Of a stretch of 64,000 nt of DNA, positions 19,208-28,673 are shown piece by piece. Made by a program: the position numbers and the translations under genes. The notes beneath the pieces were generated by a model, which saw only the letters and a list, made by a program, of their open reading frames with translations, ran no database searches and was not told the origin of the DNA. Positions within the stretch are counted from its first letter, which is position 1. Each line of letters opens with the position of its first letter. The stretch is from contig NZ_JAKQZG010000014.1 of NCBI RefSeq assembly GCF_024359545.1, positions 62,001 to 126,000 on the forward strand, given 5' to 3'. The DNA comes from Jiella marina. GTDB lineage: Bacteria > Pseudomonadota > Alphaproteobacteria > Rhizobiales > Rhizobiaceae.

Positions 19208-19669
19208 TCATTCCTCGCCGGCCTCGATTCGCCGCAGCACCTCTTCCGGCGTGCGGCTCGGCCCGGTTCGACCGGCGGAGCCTTCGCCCTCTGCGGCCGG
19301 CCGCTCTGCCAGCGCCTGATCGACGGTGCGGGCCTGCTCCTGCCGCAGGCGCGTCATGCGGGCGATATCCGCCTCGTATTGCGCCGACGAGGCGCGACCA
19401 CGGCGCCGGCTGGCAATGGCGTTCATGCGGCCCTGCTGCTGAGCCACCACCGCGTCCTCGACCTGCGGTGCCGCAGCGTTGGGATAGGCGCCGAGCTGCG
19501 GATATCCGTCCGGACCCAGACGTTGTCCGGAGGCGGGAAACCCGGAACTGCTAGCCGAAGCGGCGAGCACCGGTTCCTGCGTGCCAGAGCTGGCAGACTG
19601 ACAGCCGGCCACCGCCACGCCAAGCGCAGCTACTGCCAGACACCGGGTCACGAACCCTGCAAACATCAC
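19208..19669 (-). CDS. Small predicted lipoprotein of unknown function
   Basis: 153 residues. The N-terminal hydrophobic signal (FVTRCLAVAALGVAVAGC) ends in a lipobox with the modified cysteine in AGCQS, so it is probably a lipoprotein. The mature part is low-complexity and Ala/Gln/Arg-rich, with no recognised domain; the middle and C-terminal parts are charged and helical. AAAGG about eight bases before the ATG supports the start. It ends 85 bases before the aminotransferase start. I do not recognise a family. Confidence 0.75.
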   Translation of the reverse strand: MMFAGFVTRCLAVAALGVAVAGCQSASSGTQEPVLAASASSSGFPASGQRLGPDGYPQLGAYPNAAAPQVEDAVVAQQQGRMNAIASRRRGRASSAQYEADIARMTRLRQEQARTVDQALAERPAAEGEGSAGRTGPSRTPEEVLRRIEAGEE

Positions 19670-19997
19670 GGACGCCTTTTTTCGAAACGCGGATCCGGTT
19701 CATCCCGTCGCAACGATCGATCCCTTTCCGCATATGTGCAGTCAAGCGATCGGATGACCGGAAAATCCTGCGCCGCCAATCCTTGAAGCCTACCCGCGCA
19801 GGCTTTGCCGAAACGGGAGCACGCTTCAATTCCCCATCGGCTGTGTCATATCCTACAGAAACGGCATTTACAAAAGACAGAGCGTCCGTTTCTTGTCGGG
19901 ATAACGAAAAAGACGCCGAGATCCGGACGCGGCCGCGCAGCAGGACGGAAAACCTGCCGAAAAGGACACCGCTGCCGGAATATAGGGAGGAGTCAGC
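19670..19997. other. Divergent intergenic region, lipoprotein / phaC
   Basis: 328 bases between divergent genes, which should carry promoters for both. No confident -35/-10 pair, operator or RNA gene was seen; there is a 6-bp inverted repeat (AAGCCT/AGGCTT) near 19784-19804. A strong ribosome-binding site (GGGAGGAG) for phaC lies at its right end. Confidence 0.5.
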
Positions 19998-21833
19998 ATG
20001 GCCAGCAAAGCGAGCAACCCGCACCCGGCCGAAGCAAATCCGATCCCCGAAGACTTCGTGGTGAAGGATCCGGAAGCCTTCGCGCGCAACATGGCGCGCA
20101 TGCTGGAGCAGATCGGCAAGGCCGCCGCCGCCTGGGTGGGACCTCGCGAAAAGGGTGACGCGATCGACGAAGGCCCCGTCCCTATGGTCGAGATCGTGCA
20201 GACCCTGTCGCGCGTCTCGGAATACTGGATGACCGACCCGGCCCGGGCCATGGAGGCGCAGAGCAAGCTGTTTGCCAACTATCTGACGGTCTGGAGCAAC
20301 TCGATCCGCCGCATGACGGGCGAGGCGCCCACCCCGATCTTCGAGCCGCCCAAATCGGACAAGCGCTTTTCCGATGCCGAGTGGGACAGCCATCTGTTCT
20401 TCGATTTCATCAAGCAGACCTATCTCCTGACGAGCCGCTGGGCCGACGATCTGGTGGAGCGAGCCGAGGGGCTGGATCCCCATACACGCCACAAGGCCGC
20501 CTTCTACGTCCGCCAGATCTCGAACGCCCTGGCGCCGTCGAACTTCATCATGACCAATCCGGAGCTCTACCGCGAGACGGTGGCCTCCAACGGCGAAAAC
20601 CTCGTGCGCGGCATGAAAATGTTCGCCGAGGACATGGCCGCCGGCCACGGCAATTTGCGCCTGCGCCAGGCCGACTATTCGAAATACGAGGTCGGCCGCG
20701 ACATGGCGGTGACCCCCGGCAAGGTCGTTGCGCAGAACGAGGTCTGTCAGATCATCCAGTATGCGCCGCAGACGGAAACCGTCTTCAAGCGCCCGCTGCT
20801 CATCGTCCCGCCCTGGATCAACAAGTTCTACATTCTCGATCTCAACCCCGAGAAGTCGCTGATCAAATGGCTGGTCGAACAGGGCCTGACCGTCTTCGTC
20901 GTCTCCTGGGTCAATCCGGACGAGCGCCACGCGGACAAGGACTGGCAGGCCTATATCGAGGAGGGCATCGTCTTCGGGCTCGATACGGTCGAGGCTGCGA
21001 CAGGGGAAAAAGAAGTCAATGCGGTCGGCTATTGTGTCGGCGGCACGCTTCTCGGCGCCTCGCTCGCCTATCTCAAGGCGAAAGGCGACGAGCGCATCCA
21101 GTCCACCACCTTTCTGACAACCCAGATCGATTTCACCCATGCCGGCGACCTCAAGGTTTTCGTCGACGAGGGGCAGATCCAGGCGCTGGAACGGGCGATG
21201 GAGTCGAAAGGCTATCTCGAAGGATCGCAGATGGCGACAGCCTTCAACCTGTTGCGCTCCGGCGATCTGATCTGGCCCTATTTCGTCAACAACTATCTGC
21301 GGGGCAAGGAGCCCCTGCCCTTCGACCTCCTCTACTGGAACGCCGATTCCACCCGCATGCCCAAGGCGAACCACCTGTTCTATCTGCGCAATTGCTACCA
21401 CGAGAACAATCTGTCGCGTGGGCGGATGGAGATTGGCGGGGTGAAGCTCGATCTCTCAAAGGTGACGATTCCGATCTACAACCTCGCCACCAAGGACGAT
21501 CACATCGCCCCGGCCCGCTCGGTGTTCCTCGGCTGCGGCGCCTTCGGCTCGAAGGTCAATTTCGTCCTGACCGGCTCGGGCCATATCGCCGGCGTTGTGA
21601 ACCCGCCAGCAAAGAACAAGTACCAGTTCTGGACCGGCCCGGCGCCCAAGGATGTCGGCAGCTTCGAGGACTGGCTGCTCGCCGCCAAGGAGACGCGGGG
21701 CTCCTGGTGGCCCCATTGGCTCGAATGGATCACGCCGCTCTCCGGCGACCAGGTCAAGGCGCGCAAGCCCGGCAGCCGCAAGGCAAAGCCCATCGAGGAC
21801 GCGCCGGGTAGCTATGTAAAGGTGAAGTCGTGA
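19998..21833 (+). CDS. phaC: PhaC, class I poly(3-hydroxyalkanoate) synthase
   Basis: Polymerises (R)-3-hydroxyacyl-CoA into storage polyester at granule surfaces. It is 611 residues, typical of class I. The N-terminal PhaC_N domain is followed by an alpha/beta hydrolase core. The lipase-like box GYCVGG carries the catalytic cysteine at residue 346, with D501 in DDHIAP and H529 in SGHIAG completing the triad. The start is set by GGGAGGAG just upstream. No phaA/phaB or phasin genes are nearby. The stop overlaps the GTG start of the next gene. Confidence 0.96.
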   Translation: MASKASNPHPAEANPIPEDFVVKDPEAFARNMARMLEQIGKAAAAWVGPREKGDAIDEGPVPMVEIVQTLSRVSEYWMTDPARAMEAQSKLFANYLTVWSNSIRRMTGEAPTPIFEPPKSDKRFSDAEWDSHLFFDFIKQTYLLTSRWADDLVERAEGLDPHTRHKAAFYVRQISNALAPSNFIMTNPELYRETVASNGENLVRGMKMFAEDMAAGHGNLRLRQADYSKYEVGRDMAVTPGKVVAQNEVCQIIQYAPQTETVFKRPLLIVPPWINKFYILDLNPEKSLIKWLVEQGLTVFVVSWVNPDERHADKDWQAYIEEGIVFGLDTVEAATGEKEVNAVGYCVGGTLLGASLAYLKAKGDERIQSTTFLTTQIDFTHAGDLKVFVDEGQIQALERAMESKGYLEGSQMATAFNLLRSGDLIWPYFVNNYLRGKEPLPFDLLYWNADSTRMPKANHLFYLRNCYHENNLSRGRMEIGGVKLDLSKVTIPIYNLATKDDHIAPARSVFLGCGAFGSKVNFVLTGSGHIAGVVNPPAKNKYQFWTGPAPKDVGSFEDWLLAAKETRGSWWPHWLEWITPLSGDQVKARKPGSRKAKPIEDAPGSYVKVKS

Positions 21834-22276
21834 GACGTCTCCTCGTCGCCTTCAAAGTGCTTGCCTGCCTCGCCGTCTTCTCACCGGCAGCCGCGCAGGG
21901 CCCCACGGGCATTGCCATCGTCGAGGCCCCGGAAGCGGGCTCCGGCGTCTGCTTTGCCGGCAATCCCGAAACCGGCTTCTCCTGCGCGCGGGACAAATGC
22001 ATCGCCGAATCCGGGCTGGAGCCGCGCGATTGCCTCCGGGTGCGCTGGTGCTATCCATCGGGCTGGACGGCGGACCTGTTCCTGCAGACGGCGGATGGCT
22101 TTCATTTCCACCGCTACATTTGCGGCTCGGGATCACGCGCCGAGATGATTTCCCTCGCCAAAGCCGTGTGCAGCGATCCGCAAAAGGCGGACTACCTCGA
22201 ATGCTCTTTCGCGCGCGCCTGGGATCCCGACGGCAATGATGTCGAGGTGGACGAACAACTTCGGGCGGCTCGCTGA
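21830..22276 (+). CDS. Secreted cysteine-rich protein of unknown function
   Basis: 148 residues starting with GTG that overlaps the phaC stop (GTGA), so it is probably translationally coupled. A Sec signal peptide (about 1-22, [20 protein letters not shown]) has no lipobox. The mature part contains nine cysteines in a small domain, suggesting several disulfides in the periplasm. I recognise no family. Pairing of a periplasmic protein with the cytoplasmic PHA synthase is odd; cotranscription may be positional only. Confidence 0.75.
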   Translation: MRRLLVAFKVLACLAVFSPAAAQGPTGIAIVEAPEAGSGVCFAGNPETGFSCARDKCIAESGLEPRDCLRVRWCYPSGWTADLFLQTADGFHFHRYICGSGSRAEMISLAKAVCSDPQKADYLECSFARAWDPDGNDVEVDEQLRAAR

Positions 22277-22504
22277 AGGCTTGCCCTACCGACGATCGCC
22301 CGCTTCCAGATTGCCGCAGGCCCCGAAACCGGCTACAGACCCTTGCAGGTTCCGGGAGCACCCGCCGCCCGCAGGCTGATTCTCAGCCGTGGTAAAGCGC
22401 CCGACTTGGAACAGCCTCGCTCTTCTCAGGGCATCGCTGGCCGGTGGCAATGCGGGCTCCCACCTCTCACAGGCCGTCATGCGATGCCGGAAAGAGCTTC
22501 CGAC

Positions 22505-22951
22505 ATGACATCATCCTATACACCCCTGGCATCGCTGCCGGTTCTCAAGGATCAGGCGAGACGCCTGCGCGCTTCGCTCGAAGCCGAGGGGCGACCCATC
22601 TCGCATTGCCGGGCCCTCGAACTCGTGGCCCATCAATACGGGTTCCGCGACTGGAACACGCTTCACGCCCGGATCGGCAACCGGCCACCGCTGACGCCCT
22701 TCAATCTCGGCGCAAAGGTGACAGGCACCTATCTCGGCCAGAGATTCACCGGCGAAGTCATCTCGGCGAGTGCGTTCGAAGCCGATCCCACCCGCATCCG
22801 GCTGACGCTGCGCTTCGACGAGCCGGTGGACGTTGTGACATTCGACAGTTTCTCGTCGTTCCGTCACCGGGTGAACTGCGTCGTCGACGACACCGGTCGA
22901 AGCCGCGAAAAGACCTCGAACGGCCTGCCGCATGTGGAACTCGCCTGGTAG
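22505..22951 (+). CDS. Glyoxalase-superfamily-type small protein
   Basis: 148 residues from ATG 22505, preceded by GGAAAGAG. The N-terminal helical segment LKDQARRLRASLEAEGRPI leading into CRALELVAHQYGFRDWNTL is the hallmark of a family that automated pipelines call 'glyoxalase superfamily protein'. The C-terminal half is beta-rich. No glyoxalase metal ligands are evident, so the enzymatic name should be taken loosely. An upstream ATG at 22484 would add seven residues. Confidence 0.7.
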   Translation: MTSSYTPLASLPVLKDQARRLRASLEAEGRPISHCRALELVAHQYGFRDWNTLHARIGNRPPLTPFNLGAKVTGTYLGQRFTGEVISASAFEADPTRIRLTLRFDEPVDVVTFDSFSSFRHRVNCVVDDTGRSREKTSNGLPHVELAW

Positions 22952-23008
22952 CGCAACGCGTTCAGTCTCAATATTGACCCGGCGGGGGCGCTCCGCTACC
23001 CGCCGGTG

Positions 23009-23728
23009 ATGGTGTCCTTTCCTTCCTCGCTCATCCCTGCCCGGCTGATCCAGCGTTACAAGCGCTTCCTGGCGGATGTGGAGATGGAGGGCGAGGACAC
23101 GCCCGTCACCGTTCATTGCCCGAATCCGGGCGCGATGCTCGGCCTCAAGGTGCCGGGCTCGCGGGTCTGGCTGTCGCGCTCGCCCAACCGCAATCGCAAG
23201 CTGCCGCTGACGCTGGAAATAGTCGAGGCGGATGGGACACTGGTCGGGATCAATACGGGCCTGCCCAACCGCCTCGCCGAAGAGGCGATCGACGCCAGTC
23301 TCGTGCCGGCTCTCGCCGGGCTTGGGCAGGCGCGGCGGGAGGTGCGCTATGGCACGTGCTCGCGCGTCGATCTCCTCTATGAGGAACCCGACGGCCGTCC
23401 GGTCTATGTGGAGGTGAAGAACGTCCATCTGATGCGCGAACCGGGGCTCGCCGAGTTTCCCGATTGCGTGACGGCGCGGGGCGCGCGGCATCTGACCGAA
23501 CTCGCCGATCAGGTGGAGGCCGGTCACCGGGCGGTGATGCTCTATATCGTGCAGCGCGGCGACTGCGATCGCCTCTCCTTCGCCGGCGACCTCGATCCGG
23601 CCTATGCGGCGGGTTTTGCCGAAGCTCGACGCCGAGGGGTTGAAGCCTGGGCGGTTCGGTGCGACATCAGCTTGAATGCGATAAAGCCCGTGACCGTTCT
23701 TCCGATCGTCGAGACCGCACGCCCATGA
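23009..23728 (+). CDS. sfsA: SfsA family protein (sugar fermentation stimulation)
   Basis: 239 residues from ATG 23009 (GTG 23006 is an alternative). The family motifs LIQRYKRFLADV, CPNPGAM and the nuclease-like core VDLLYEEPDGRPVYVEVKNV are present. SfsA proteins combine an OB-like N-terminus with a PD-(D/E)XK-type fold, and DNA binding has been reported in E. coli, but their role is poorly known. The stop overlaps the map start by four bases (ATGA), the common sfsA-map arrangement in alphaproteobacteria. Confidence 0.93.
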   Translation: MVSFPSSLIPARLIQRYKRFLADVEMEGEDTPVTVHCPNPGAMLGLKVPGSRVWLSRSPNRNRKLPLTLEIVEADGTLVGINTGLPNRLAEEAIDASLVPALAGLGQARREVRYGTCSRVDLLYEEPDGRPVYVEVKNVHLMREPGLAEFPDCVTARGARHLTELADQVEAGHRAVMLYIVQRGDCDRLSFAGDLDPAYAAGFAEARRRGVEAWAVRCDISLNAIKPVTVLPIVETARP

Positions 23729-24576
23729 CCACCTATCTCGAGGCCGAGGCGAATCCGCTTCGCAACACCGGCGCCATCCGGATTTACGACGCCGATGCCT
23801 TTGCCGGCATGCGCAAGGCCTGCCAACTGACCGCGCGATGCCTCGACGGGCTGGTCGAGATCGTGCAGCCGGGCGTCACGACCCAGGCGATCGACGACTT
23901 CGTCTATGATTTCGCGGTTTCTCACGACGCGGTGCCGGCGACGCTGAACTACCGTGGCTACACCAAGAGCGTCTGCACCTCGATCAACCATGTCGTCTGC
24001 CACGGTATTCCCAATGAGAAGCCGCTCAAGGAAGGCGACATCGTCAATATCGACGTGACGTTGATCGTTGACGGCTGGCATGGCGATTCCTCGCGCATGT
24101 ACCCGGTCGGCCGGGTCAAGCGCGCGGCCGAGCGCCTGTGCGACGTCACCTACCGTTCGCTTCTACTCGGCATCGATGCGGTGCGTCCGGGTGGACATAT
24201 CGGCGACATCGGGGCGGCGATCCAGACCTATGCGGAGTCGGAGCGCTGCTCGGTCGTCCGCGATTTCTGTGGCCACGGCGTCGGCAAGCTGTTCCACGAC
24301 GCGCCGAACATCCTCCATTACGGCCACCGCGGCGAAGGACCGGAGATGCGCCCCGGCATGATCTTCACCATCGAGCCGATGATCAATCTCGGTCGTCCGC
24401 ATGTGAAGATCCTGTCCGACGGCTGGACGGCCGTGACGCGCGACCGCACGCTGTCGGCCCAGTACGAACATACGATCGGCGTGACCGAGGATGGCTGCGA
24501 GGTCTTCACCTTCTCCCCGGGCAGGTTCGACACGCCGGGGATCGCCTTCGATCCCAATCTCGATGCGGCGCGCTAG
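23725..24576 (+). CDS. map: Type I methionine aminopeptidase
   Basis: Removes N-terminal methionine from nascent proteins in the cytosol. From ATG 23725 it is 283 residues; the frame is open upstream but homology starts here and the ATG overlaps the sfsA stop. The five metal ligands are visible in [16 protein letters not shown] (two Asp), GHGVG (His), FTIEPM (Glu) and the terminal QYEHT (Glu), and the active-site His in NHVVCHGIP. The N-terminal extension before the catalytic core is short and lacks zinc-finger cysteines. Confidence 0.96.
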   Translation: MTTYLEAEANPLRNTGAIRIYDADAFAGMRKACQLTARCLDGLVEIVQPGVTTQAIDDFVYDFAVSHDAVPATLNYRGYTKSVCTSINHVVCHGIPNEKPLKEGDIVNIDVTLIVDGWHGDSSRMYPVGRVKRAAERLCDVTYRSLLLGIDAVRPGGHIGDIGAAIQTYAESERCSVVRDFCGHGVGKLFHDAPNILHYGHRGEGPEMRPGMIFTIEPMINLGRPHVKILSDGWTAVTRDRTLSAQYEHTIGVTEDGCEVFTFSPGRFDTPGIAFDPNLDAAR

Positions 24577-24590
24577 CCTGCGGTTCGACG

Positions 24591-25418
24591 ATGAACGCGT
24601 CGGACCGGAAGGATGATCGCACCGGTATGGCCGATGATATCGAACCTGACGCCCCCGCTGGTGACGGCGATTTCTTCGGTCTGAGCGAAGACCAGGGATC
24701 TGCCGGGCGAAAGACCGGTAAGCGTTCCGGCCACATCCCCACAACGCCTAGACATCACGATGGCCATCGCGACCGCCTGCGCGAGCGCTTCGTCAACGCC
24801 GGCGCCGAAGCCCTCGCTGACTACGAACTTCTGGAACTCATCCTCTTTCGCTCGATCCCGCGCAAGGACGTCAAGCCCATCGCCAAGGCGCTGCTTGCCC
24901 GCTTCGGGTCGCTGGCAGAGGTGCTCAACGCGCCCCAGCGGCGGCTCACCGAGGTGCCCGGCGTCAAGGATGCGGTGGCGCTCGATCTTGCCATCGTCGC
25001 CGCCGTCAACCAGCGGGCGATGCGCTCGGCCGTGCGGCAGCGCGAAGTCCTCTCCTCATGGTCGGCCGTCCTCGACTATTGCACCGCCGTGATGGCCCAC
25101 GAAGCGCGCGAGCAGTTCCGCATCCTGTTCCTCGACAAGAAGAACGCCCTGATCGCCGACGAGGTGCAGGGGACCGGCACGGTCGACCACACGCCGGTCT
25201 ATCCCCGCGAGGTCGTTCGCCGCGCGCTGGAACTGAACGCCACGGCCCTGATCCTCGTCCATAACCACCCCTCCGGCGATCCGACACCCTCGCGCGCCGA
25301 TATCGAGATGACCAAGACGATCATCTCGACCGCCAAGCCGCTCGGCATCGTCGTCCACGACCACGTCATTGTCGGCAAGAACGGTCACGCCAGCCTCAAG
25401 GGGCTGAGGCTGATCTGA
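24591..25418 (+). CDS. radC: RadC (JAB/MPN domain) protein
   Basis: 275 residues from ATG 24591, 15 bases after the map stop. An N-terminal acidic tail precedes a helix-hairpin-helix-like segment (about 60-140, with [20 protein letters not shown] and [13 protein letters not shown]). The C-terminal JAB1/MPN domain has the metalloprotease-like motif [14 protein letters not shown]. RadC's function remains uncertain, as the original DNA-repair assignment was withdrawn. An ATG at 24627 is an alternative start. Confidence 0.93.
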   Translation: MNASDRKDDRTGMADDIEPDAPAGDGDFFGLSEDQGSAGRKTGKRSGHIPTTPRHHDGHRDRLRERFVNAGAEALADYELLELILFRSIPRKDVKPIAKALLARFGSLAEVLNAPQRRLTEVPGVKDAVALDLAIVAAVNQRAMRSAVRQREVLSSWSAVLDYCTAVMAHEAREQFRILFLDKKNALIADEVQGTGTVDHTPVYPREVVRRALELNATALILVHNHPSGDPTPSRADIEMTKTIISTAKPLGIVVHDHVIVGKNGHASLKGLRLI

Positions 25419-25424
25419 CCGAAA

Positions 25425-25706
25425 TCAGTGCAGCGTGCCGCCATCTTTCACGAGCTGGATCTCTTTCGGCTTGATCAGACCCTGATGCATGACGCGGACG
25501 GACTGGATCATGGCCTCGATCTCGCGCTCCCAATGGTCCAGAAAACGCTTCAGGCGCGGGTAGTCGGGCGCCATGTCCTCGAACTGCCAGAAGAATGTCT
25601 GAAGCAATGTCGGATGATCCGGCATCCGGTAAAGCACCTCCGCCGAGGTCAGGCTGTAGCCTTCCAGCATTCGGCGAAACGAAGCGTCGACAGTTCTTCC
25701 AGTCAT
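25425..25706 (-). CDS. Usg family protein
   Basis: 93 residues from ATG 25706, which has GAGGTG about eight bases upstream; starts further out are not supported by homology. The LEGYSLTSAEVLYRMPDHP opening, LLQTFFWQFEDMAPDYP, and the closing IKPKEIQLVKDG are characteristic of the small alphaproteobacterial Usg family, whose role is not established. It is convergent with radC (six-base gap). A perfect CtrA-type site lies upstream. Confidence 0.9.
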   Translation of the reverse strand: MTGRTVDASFRRMLEGYSLTSAEVLYRMPDHPTLLQTFFWQFEDMAPDYPRLKRFLDHWEREIEAMIQSVRVMHQGLIKPKEIQLVKDGGTLH

Positions 25707-25772
25707 GGGCACACACCTCATCGAGCGGCGCCGGCCGACCATCGGCCGACCCTTCGATGCTGCGCCGCTTTC

Positions 25773-25788
25773 GTTAACGACGTCTTAA
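25773..25788 (-). promoter_or_regulatory. Perfect CtrA-type site upstream of usg
   Basis: The minus strand reads TTAA, seven bases (GACGTCG), TTAAC, an exact match to the CtrA full-site consensus TTAA-N7-TTAAC. It ends 67 bases before the usg start codon. This suggests cell-cycle regulation of usg; binding is inferred from the motif alone. Confidence 0.5.
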
Positions 25789-25917
25789 CCGGTGACTTGT
25801 CATAAGCTCCGGTTCGGCGATTAAACCGTCAGTCCAATGGAAGGCGCAAGCGGCTTTTCGCCGCATTCCGCGCCAGATGCAGCCGCTGCCCAGCGACCGG
25901 GCACATCCGAGATGTCG

Positions 25918-27453
25918 TCAATAGTCGCCGCCGGAAGGCAGTCCCTCGAGGAAGGCCTGCGCCTCCTTGCGGATCGTCTTCACCTTCTCGCCGTCCATCC
26001 TGTCGAGCGTCGCATAGGTGCGGTTCATGCGGGGATTGCCGCGCAGGTTCTTCTCGTTCCGGGCGATGAAATCCCAGTAGAGCAGATTGAAGGGGCATGC
26101 GCCCTCGCCCGTCTTGGTCTTCGGCGAATAGGCGCAGTCAGCGCAATAGTCCGACATCTTGTCGATGTAGTTCGCGGACGCAGCATAGGGTTTGGAGGCG
26201 AAGAGGCCGCCATCCGCGTAGAGGATCATGCCGACCACATTGGGCATCTCCACCCATTCATAGGCGTCGTGATAGACGACGAGATACCATTCCTGCACCT
26301 CGCGCGGATCGAAGCCGCAGAGAAGGCAGAAATTGCCGATCACCATCAGCCGCTGGATATGGTGGTTGTAGGCGCTCTCGCGGACCTCTTCGAAGCACTG
26401 GCGCAGGCAGTTCAGTTCGGTCTCGCCGGTCCAGAAGAAGTCGGGAAGCCTGCGCTGGGCGTTGAGCTTGTTGGAGGCGGCGTAGTCCGGCATGTGCAGC
26501 CAGTAGACGCCGCGGATGAACTCGCGCCAGCCGATGATCTGGCGGATGAACCCCTCCACCGCATTGATTGGCGCCTTGCCCTCCCGATACGCCTCCTCGG
26601 CCCGATCGCAGGCCTCGCGAGGATCGATCAGGCCGCAGTTGATCAGGCCCGAGAGATGCGAATGGAAGAGCAGCGGCTCGCCCTGGCGCATGGCGTCCTG
26701 ATAGGTGCCGAAATCCGGCAGGGCTTCGTCGACGAACCAGTTGAGGTAATGGAGCGCTTGCCGGCGCGAAACCGGATAGTCGAATTTCTCCAGCGATCCG
26801 AAATGGTTGCCGAAGCGAGTTGAGACGAGTTCGAGGACGGCTTCGGTGGTGTCGTCCACCGAATATGTGGGGCGCTCCGGCGCGCGGACCGCCTTCTTCA
26901 GCGGCTCGCGATTGTCGTGGTCGAAGTTCCATTTGCCTTCGGCGGGGTGATCGCCCTCCATCAGATAGCCGGTGTCCTTGCGCATCTCGCGATAGAAATA
27001 CTCCATGCGCAGTTCCTTGAGCCCTTCGGCCCAGTCGGCAAAGCGCTCATGCGTGCAGAGGAACCGCTCGTCGGCCCGGATCTCCACATCAATGGAGAAC
27101 TCTTCGCGCCAATCCGCCATCATCTGGCGGACACGCCATTCGCCGGGCTCCGTCACGACGAGACGGTCCGGCTTATGCCTTTCCACCGCACGCTTGACCT
27201 CGCCGGTAAAAGAACCGCTGTTCTGCGGATCGTCGAGAGTCACGTAATCGACCTTGATCCCGCGCGCTTCCAGATCCTCGGCGAAGTGCCGCATGGCGGC
27301 AAAGAGGAAGGCGATCTTGCGCTTGTGATGCCGGACGTATCGCGTCTCGTCGGCGACTTCGCACATCAGCACGACATCGCCATCCGCGATGTCGGAGAGC
27401 GATGAAATATCAAGACTGAGCTGGTCGCCGAGGACGAAACGCAGGACCGTCAT
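25918..27453 (-). CDS. FeS-type cryptochrome/(6-4) photolyase (PhrB-like)
   Basis: DNA repair photolyase of the prokaryotic iron-sulfur class (FeS-BCP). From ATG 27453 it is 511 residues. It starts with the photolyase alpha/beta domain (LRFVLGDQLS) and continues into the FAD-binding helical domain with NAVEGFIRQIIGWREFIRG. Four cysteines at 349, 437, 440 and 453 have the same spacing as the [4Fe-4S] ligands of Agrobacterium PhrB (350, 438, 441, 454). PhrB repairs (6-4) photoproducts using FAD and a lumazine antenna. Read alone; GGAG lies ten bases before the start, and an upstream TTG is less likely. Confidence 0.93.
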   Translation of the reverse strand: MTVLRFVLGDQLSLDISSLSDIADGDVVLMCEVADETRYVRHHKRKIAFLFAAMRHFAEDLEARGIKVDYVTLDDPQNSGSFTGEVKRAVERHKPDRLVVTEPGEWRVRQMMADWREEFSIDVEIRADERFLCTHERFADWAEGLKELRMEYFYREMRKDTGYLMEGDHPAEGKWNFDHDNREPLKKAVRAPERPTYSVDDTTEAVLELVSTRFGNHFGSLEKFDYPVSRRQALHYLNWFVDEALPDFGTYQDAMRQGEPLLFHSHLSGLINCGLIDPREACDRAEEAYREGKAPINAVEGFIRQIIGWREFIRGVYWLHMPDYAASNKLNAQRRLPDFFWTGETELNCLRQCFEEVRESAYNHHIQRLMVIGNFCLLCGFDPREVQEWYLVVYHDAYEWVEMPNVVGMILYADGGLFASKPYAASANYIDKMSDYCADCAYSPKTKTGEGACPFNLLYWDFIARNEKNLRGNPRMNRTYATLDRMDGEKVKTIRKEAQAFLEGLPSGGDY

Positions 27454-27662
27454 CCGGTCAACTCCGGATCGCGCGGGTTTCTGCAACCGCCAAATCCAAC
27501 CGAATGCCGCTCTTGCCGGTCAAACGTCACATGAGCCTCTCATCTGCGTTCTCGCAAGGAGACCGTGCCCGGTCCATTGCACTCAGGCAAAACTGGTTCA
27601 GCCGGTGACGTTCGAAAGAGCTTCAGCGTCCCTCATGGGTGCGACCGATCGCGCCTCCCCGT

Positions 27663-28577
27663 TCAATGACAGGCGACACCGTCCACCGATCGCAGATCCT
27701 GCACCAGCCTGTCGGCAAAGGCGCGCACGACAGGGCGCATGAAGCGCACGGACGGATAGGCGAGAACCATCTCGGCCGACTTCACCTCGTAGTCGGGCAG
27801 AATCCGCACCAACCGTCCGTCCTTCAGCGCCTCGCGCGCGAAAAGCGTCTGGATCGGACCGCATGCATGCCCGTCGAGAAGCGTGTTCAGGATGACGTTC
27901 GCATCGTTGGTGTGGATGAAGGGTCGGACCGGAATGTCGTGCTGTTCGCTGCCCGCGACGAGCGTCAGGATCTTGCGCGGCGAGATCACCTGCGCGGTGG
28001 TGATCAGCGGGAGATCGCCGAGCTGCTCGGGTCGTGCGATGCCGCCGACCCGATCGAGAAATGCCGGGCTTGCGCACAAAAGGCGCTCCACCGTCCCGAG
28101 CCTGCGGATGACGACGTCCTGATTCTCCGGCCGCGAATAGCGGATCGCCATGTCGAAATTGTCGTAGACGAGATCGATGGCGCGGTTTTCGAGGACGAGA
28201 TCGACGGAGACCTGCGGATGATCCCGCTGGAAACCCATCACGATCGGGTGGATGACCTTGCCGCCGACGCAGGTCTGGGCGTGGATGCGAAGCGAACCCT
28301 CGATTGCTCCCGTCTCGATCCTGATCCCTTCCATCGCGGCGTCGATCGCCGCGAGGCCGGAGCGGGTGGCCTCGTAGAGCGCTTCGCCGGCAGACGTCGC
28401 ACGCACATGGCGGGGCGAGCGCTCCAGAAGCCGGGCTTGCACATGCCGCTCCAGATTAGCGAGGTGCTTGGAAATGGCCGGCTGGCTGACGCCCAGATCA
28501 TCGGCGGCGCCGGTCATGGAGCCCCGCTCGATCGTTCGCGCAAAGGCTCTCAAGGCGGCCGTCAGGTCCATCACCAT
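27663..28577 (-). CDS. LysR-family transcriptional regulator
   Basis: 304 residues. The N-terminal winged helix-turn-helix (about 4-62) carries the classic GSMTGAADDLGVSQPAISKH helix pair, and the rest is the periplasmic-binding-protein-like effector domain. It resembles the group whose co-inducer-binding domain reads SLRIHAQTCVGG near residue 100. It is transcribed divergently from the L,D-transpeptidase gene with 96 bases between the starts, the usual arrangement when a LysR protein controls its neighbour. The co-inducer is unknown. Confidence 0.92.
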   Translation of the reverse strand: MVMDLTAALRAFARTIERGSMTGAADDLGVSQPAISKHLANLERHVQARLLERSPRHVRATSAGEALYEATRSGLAAIDAAMEGIRIETGAIEGSLRIHAQTCVGGKVIHPIVMGFQRDHPQVSVDLVLENRAIDLVYDNFDMAIRYSRPENQDVVIRRLGTVERLLCASPAFLDRVGGIARPEQLGDLPLITTAQVISPRKILTLVAGSEQHDIPVRPFIHTNDANVILNTLLDGHACGPIQTLFAREALKDGRLVRILPDYEVKSAEMVLAYPSVRFMRPVVRAFADRLVQDLRSVDGVACH

Positions 28578-28673
28578 TCCAATCGGCTATGCATGCTATA
28601 TCTCGATCGCCATTGCTCATATTGCGGTCGAATGATCTTCACAAGCCACATTCGACAGGTGGCGATACATTCC
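28578..28673. promoter_or_regulatory. Divergent LysR / L,D-transpeptidase promoter region
   Basis: 96 bases between divergent start codons. AGGTGG lies 12 bases before the transpeptidase ATG. I could not pick out a certain T-N11-A LysR box. Confidence 0.4.

Noticed and set aside
27639-28673. Long upstream extension of the L,D-transpeptidase frame
   Set aside because: It reads antisense through lysR; the lipoprotein signal begins right after ATG 28674.
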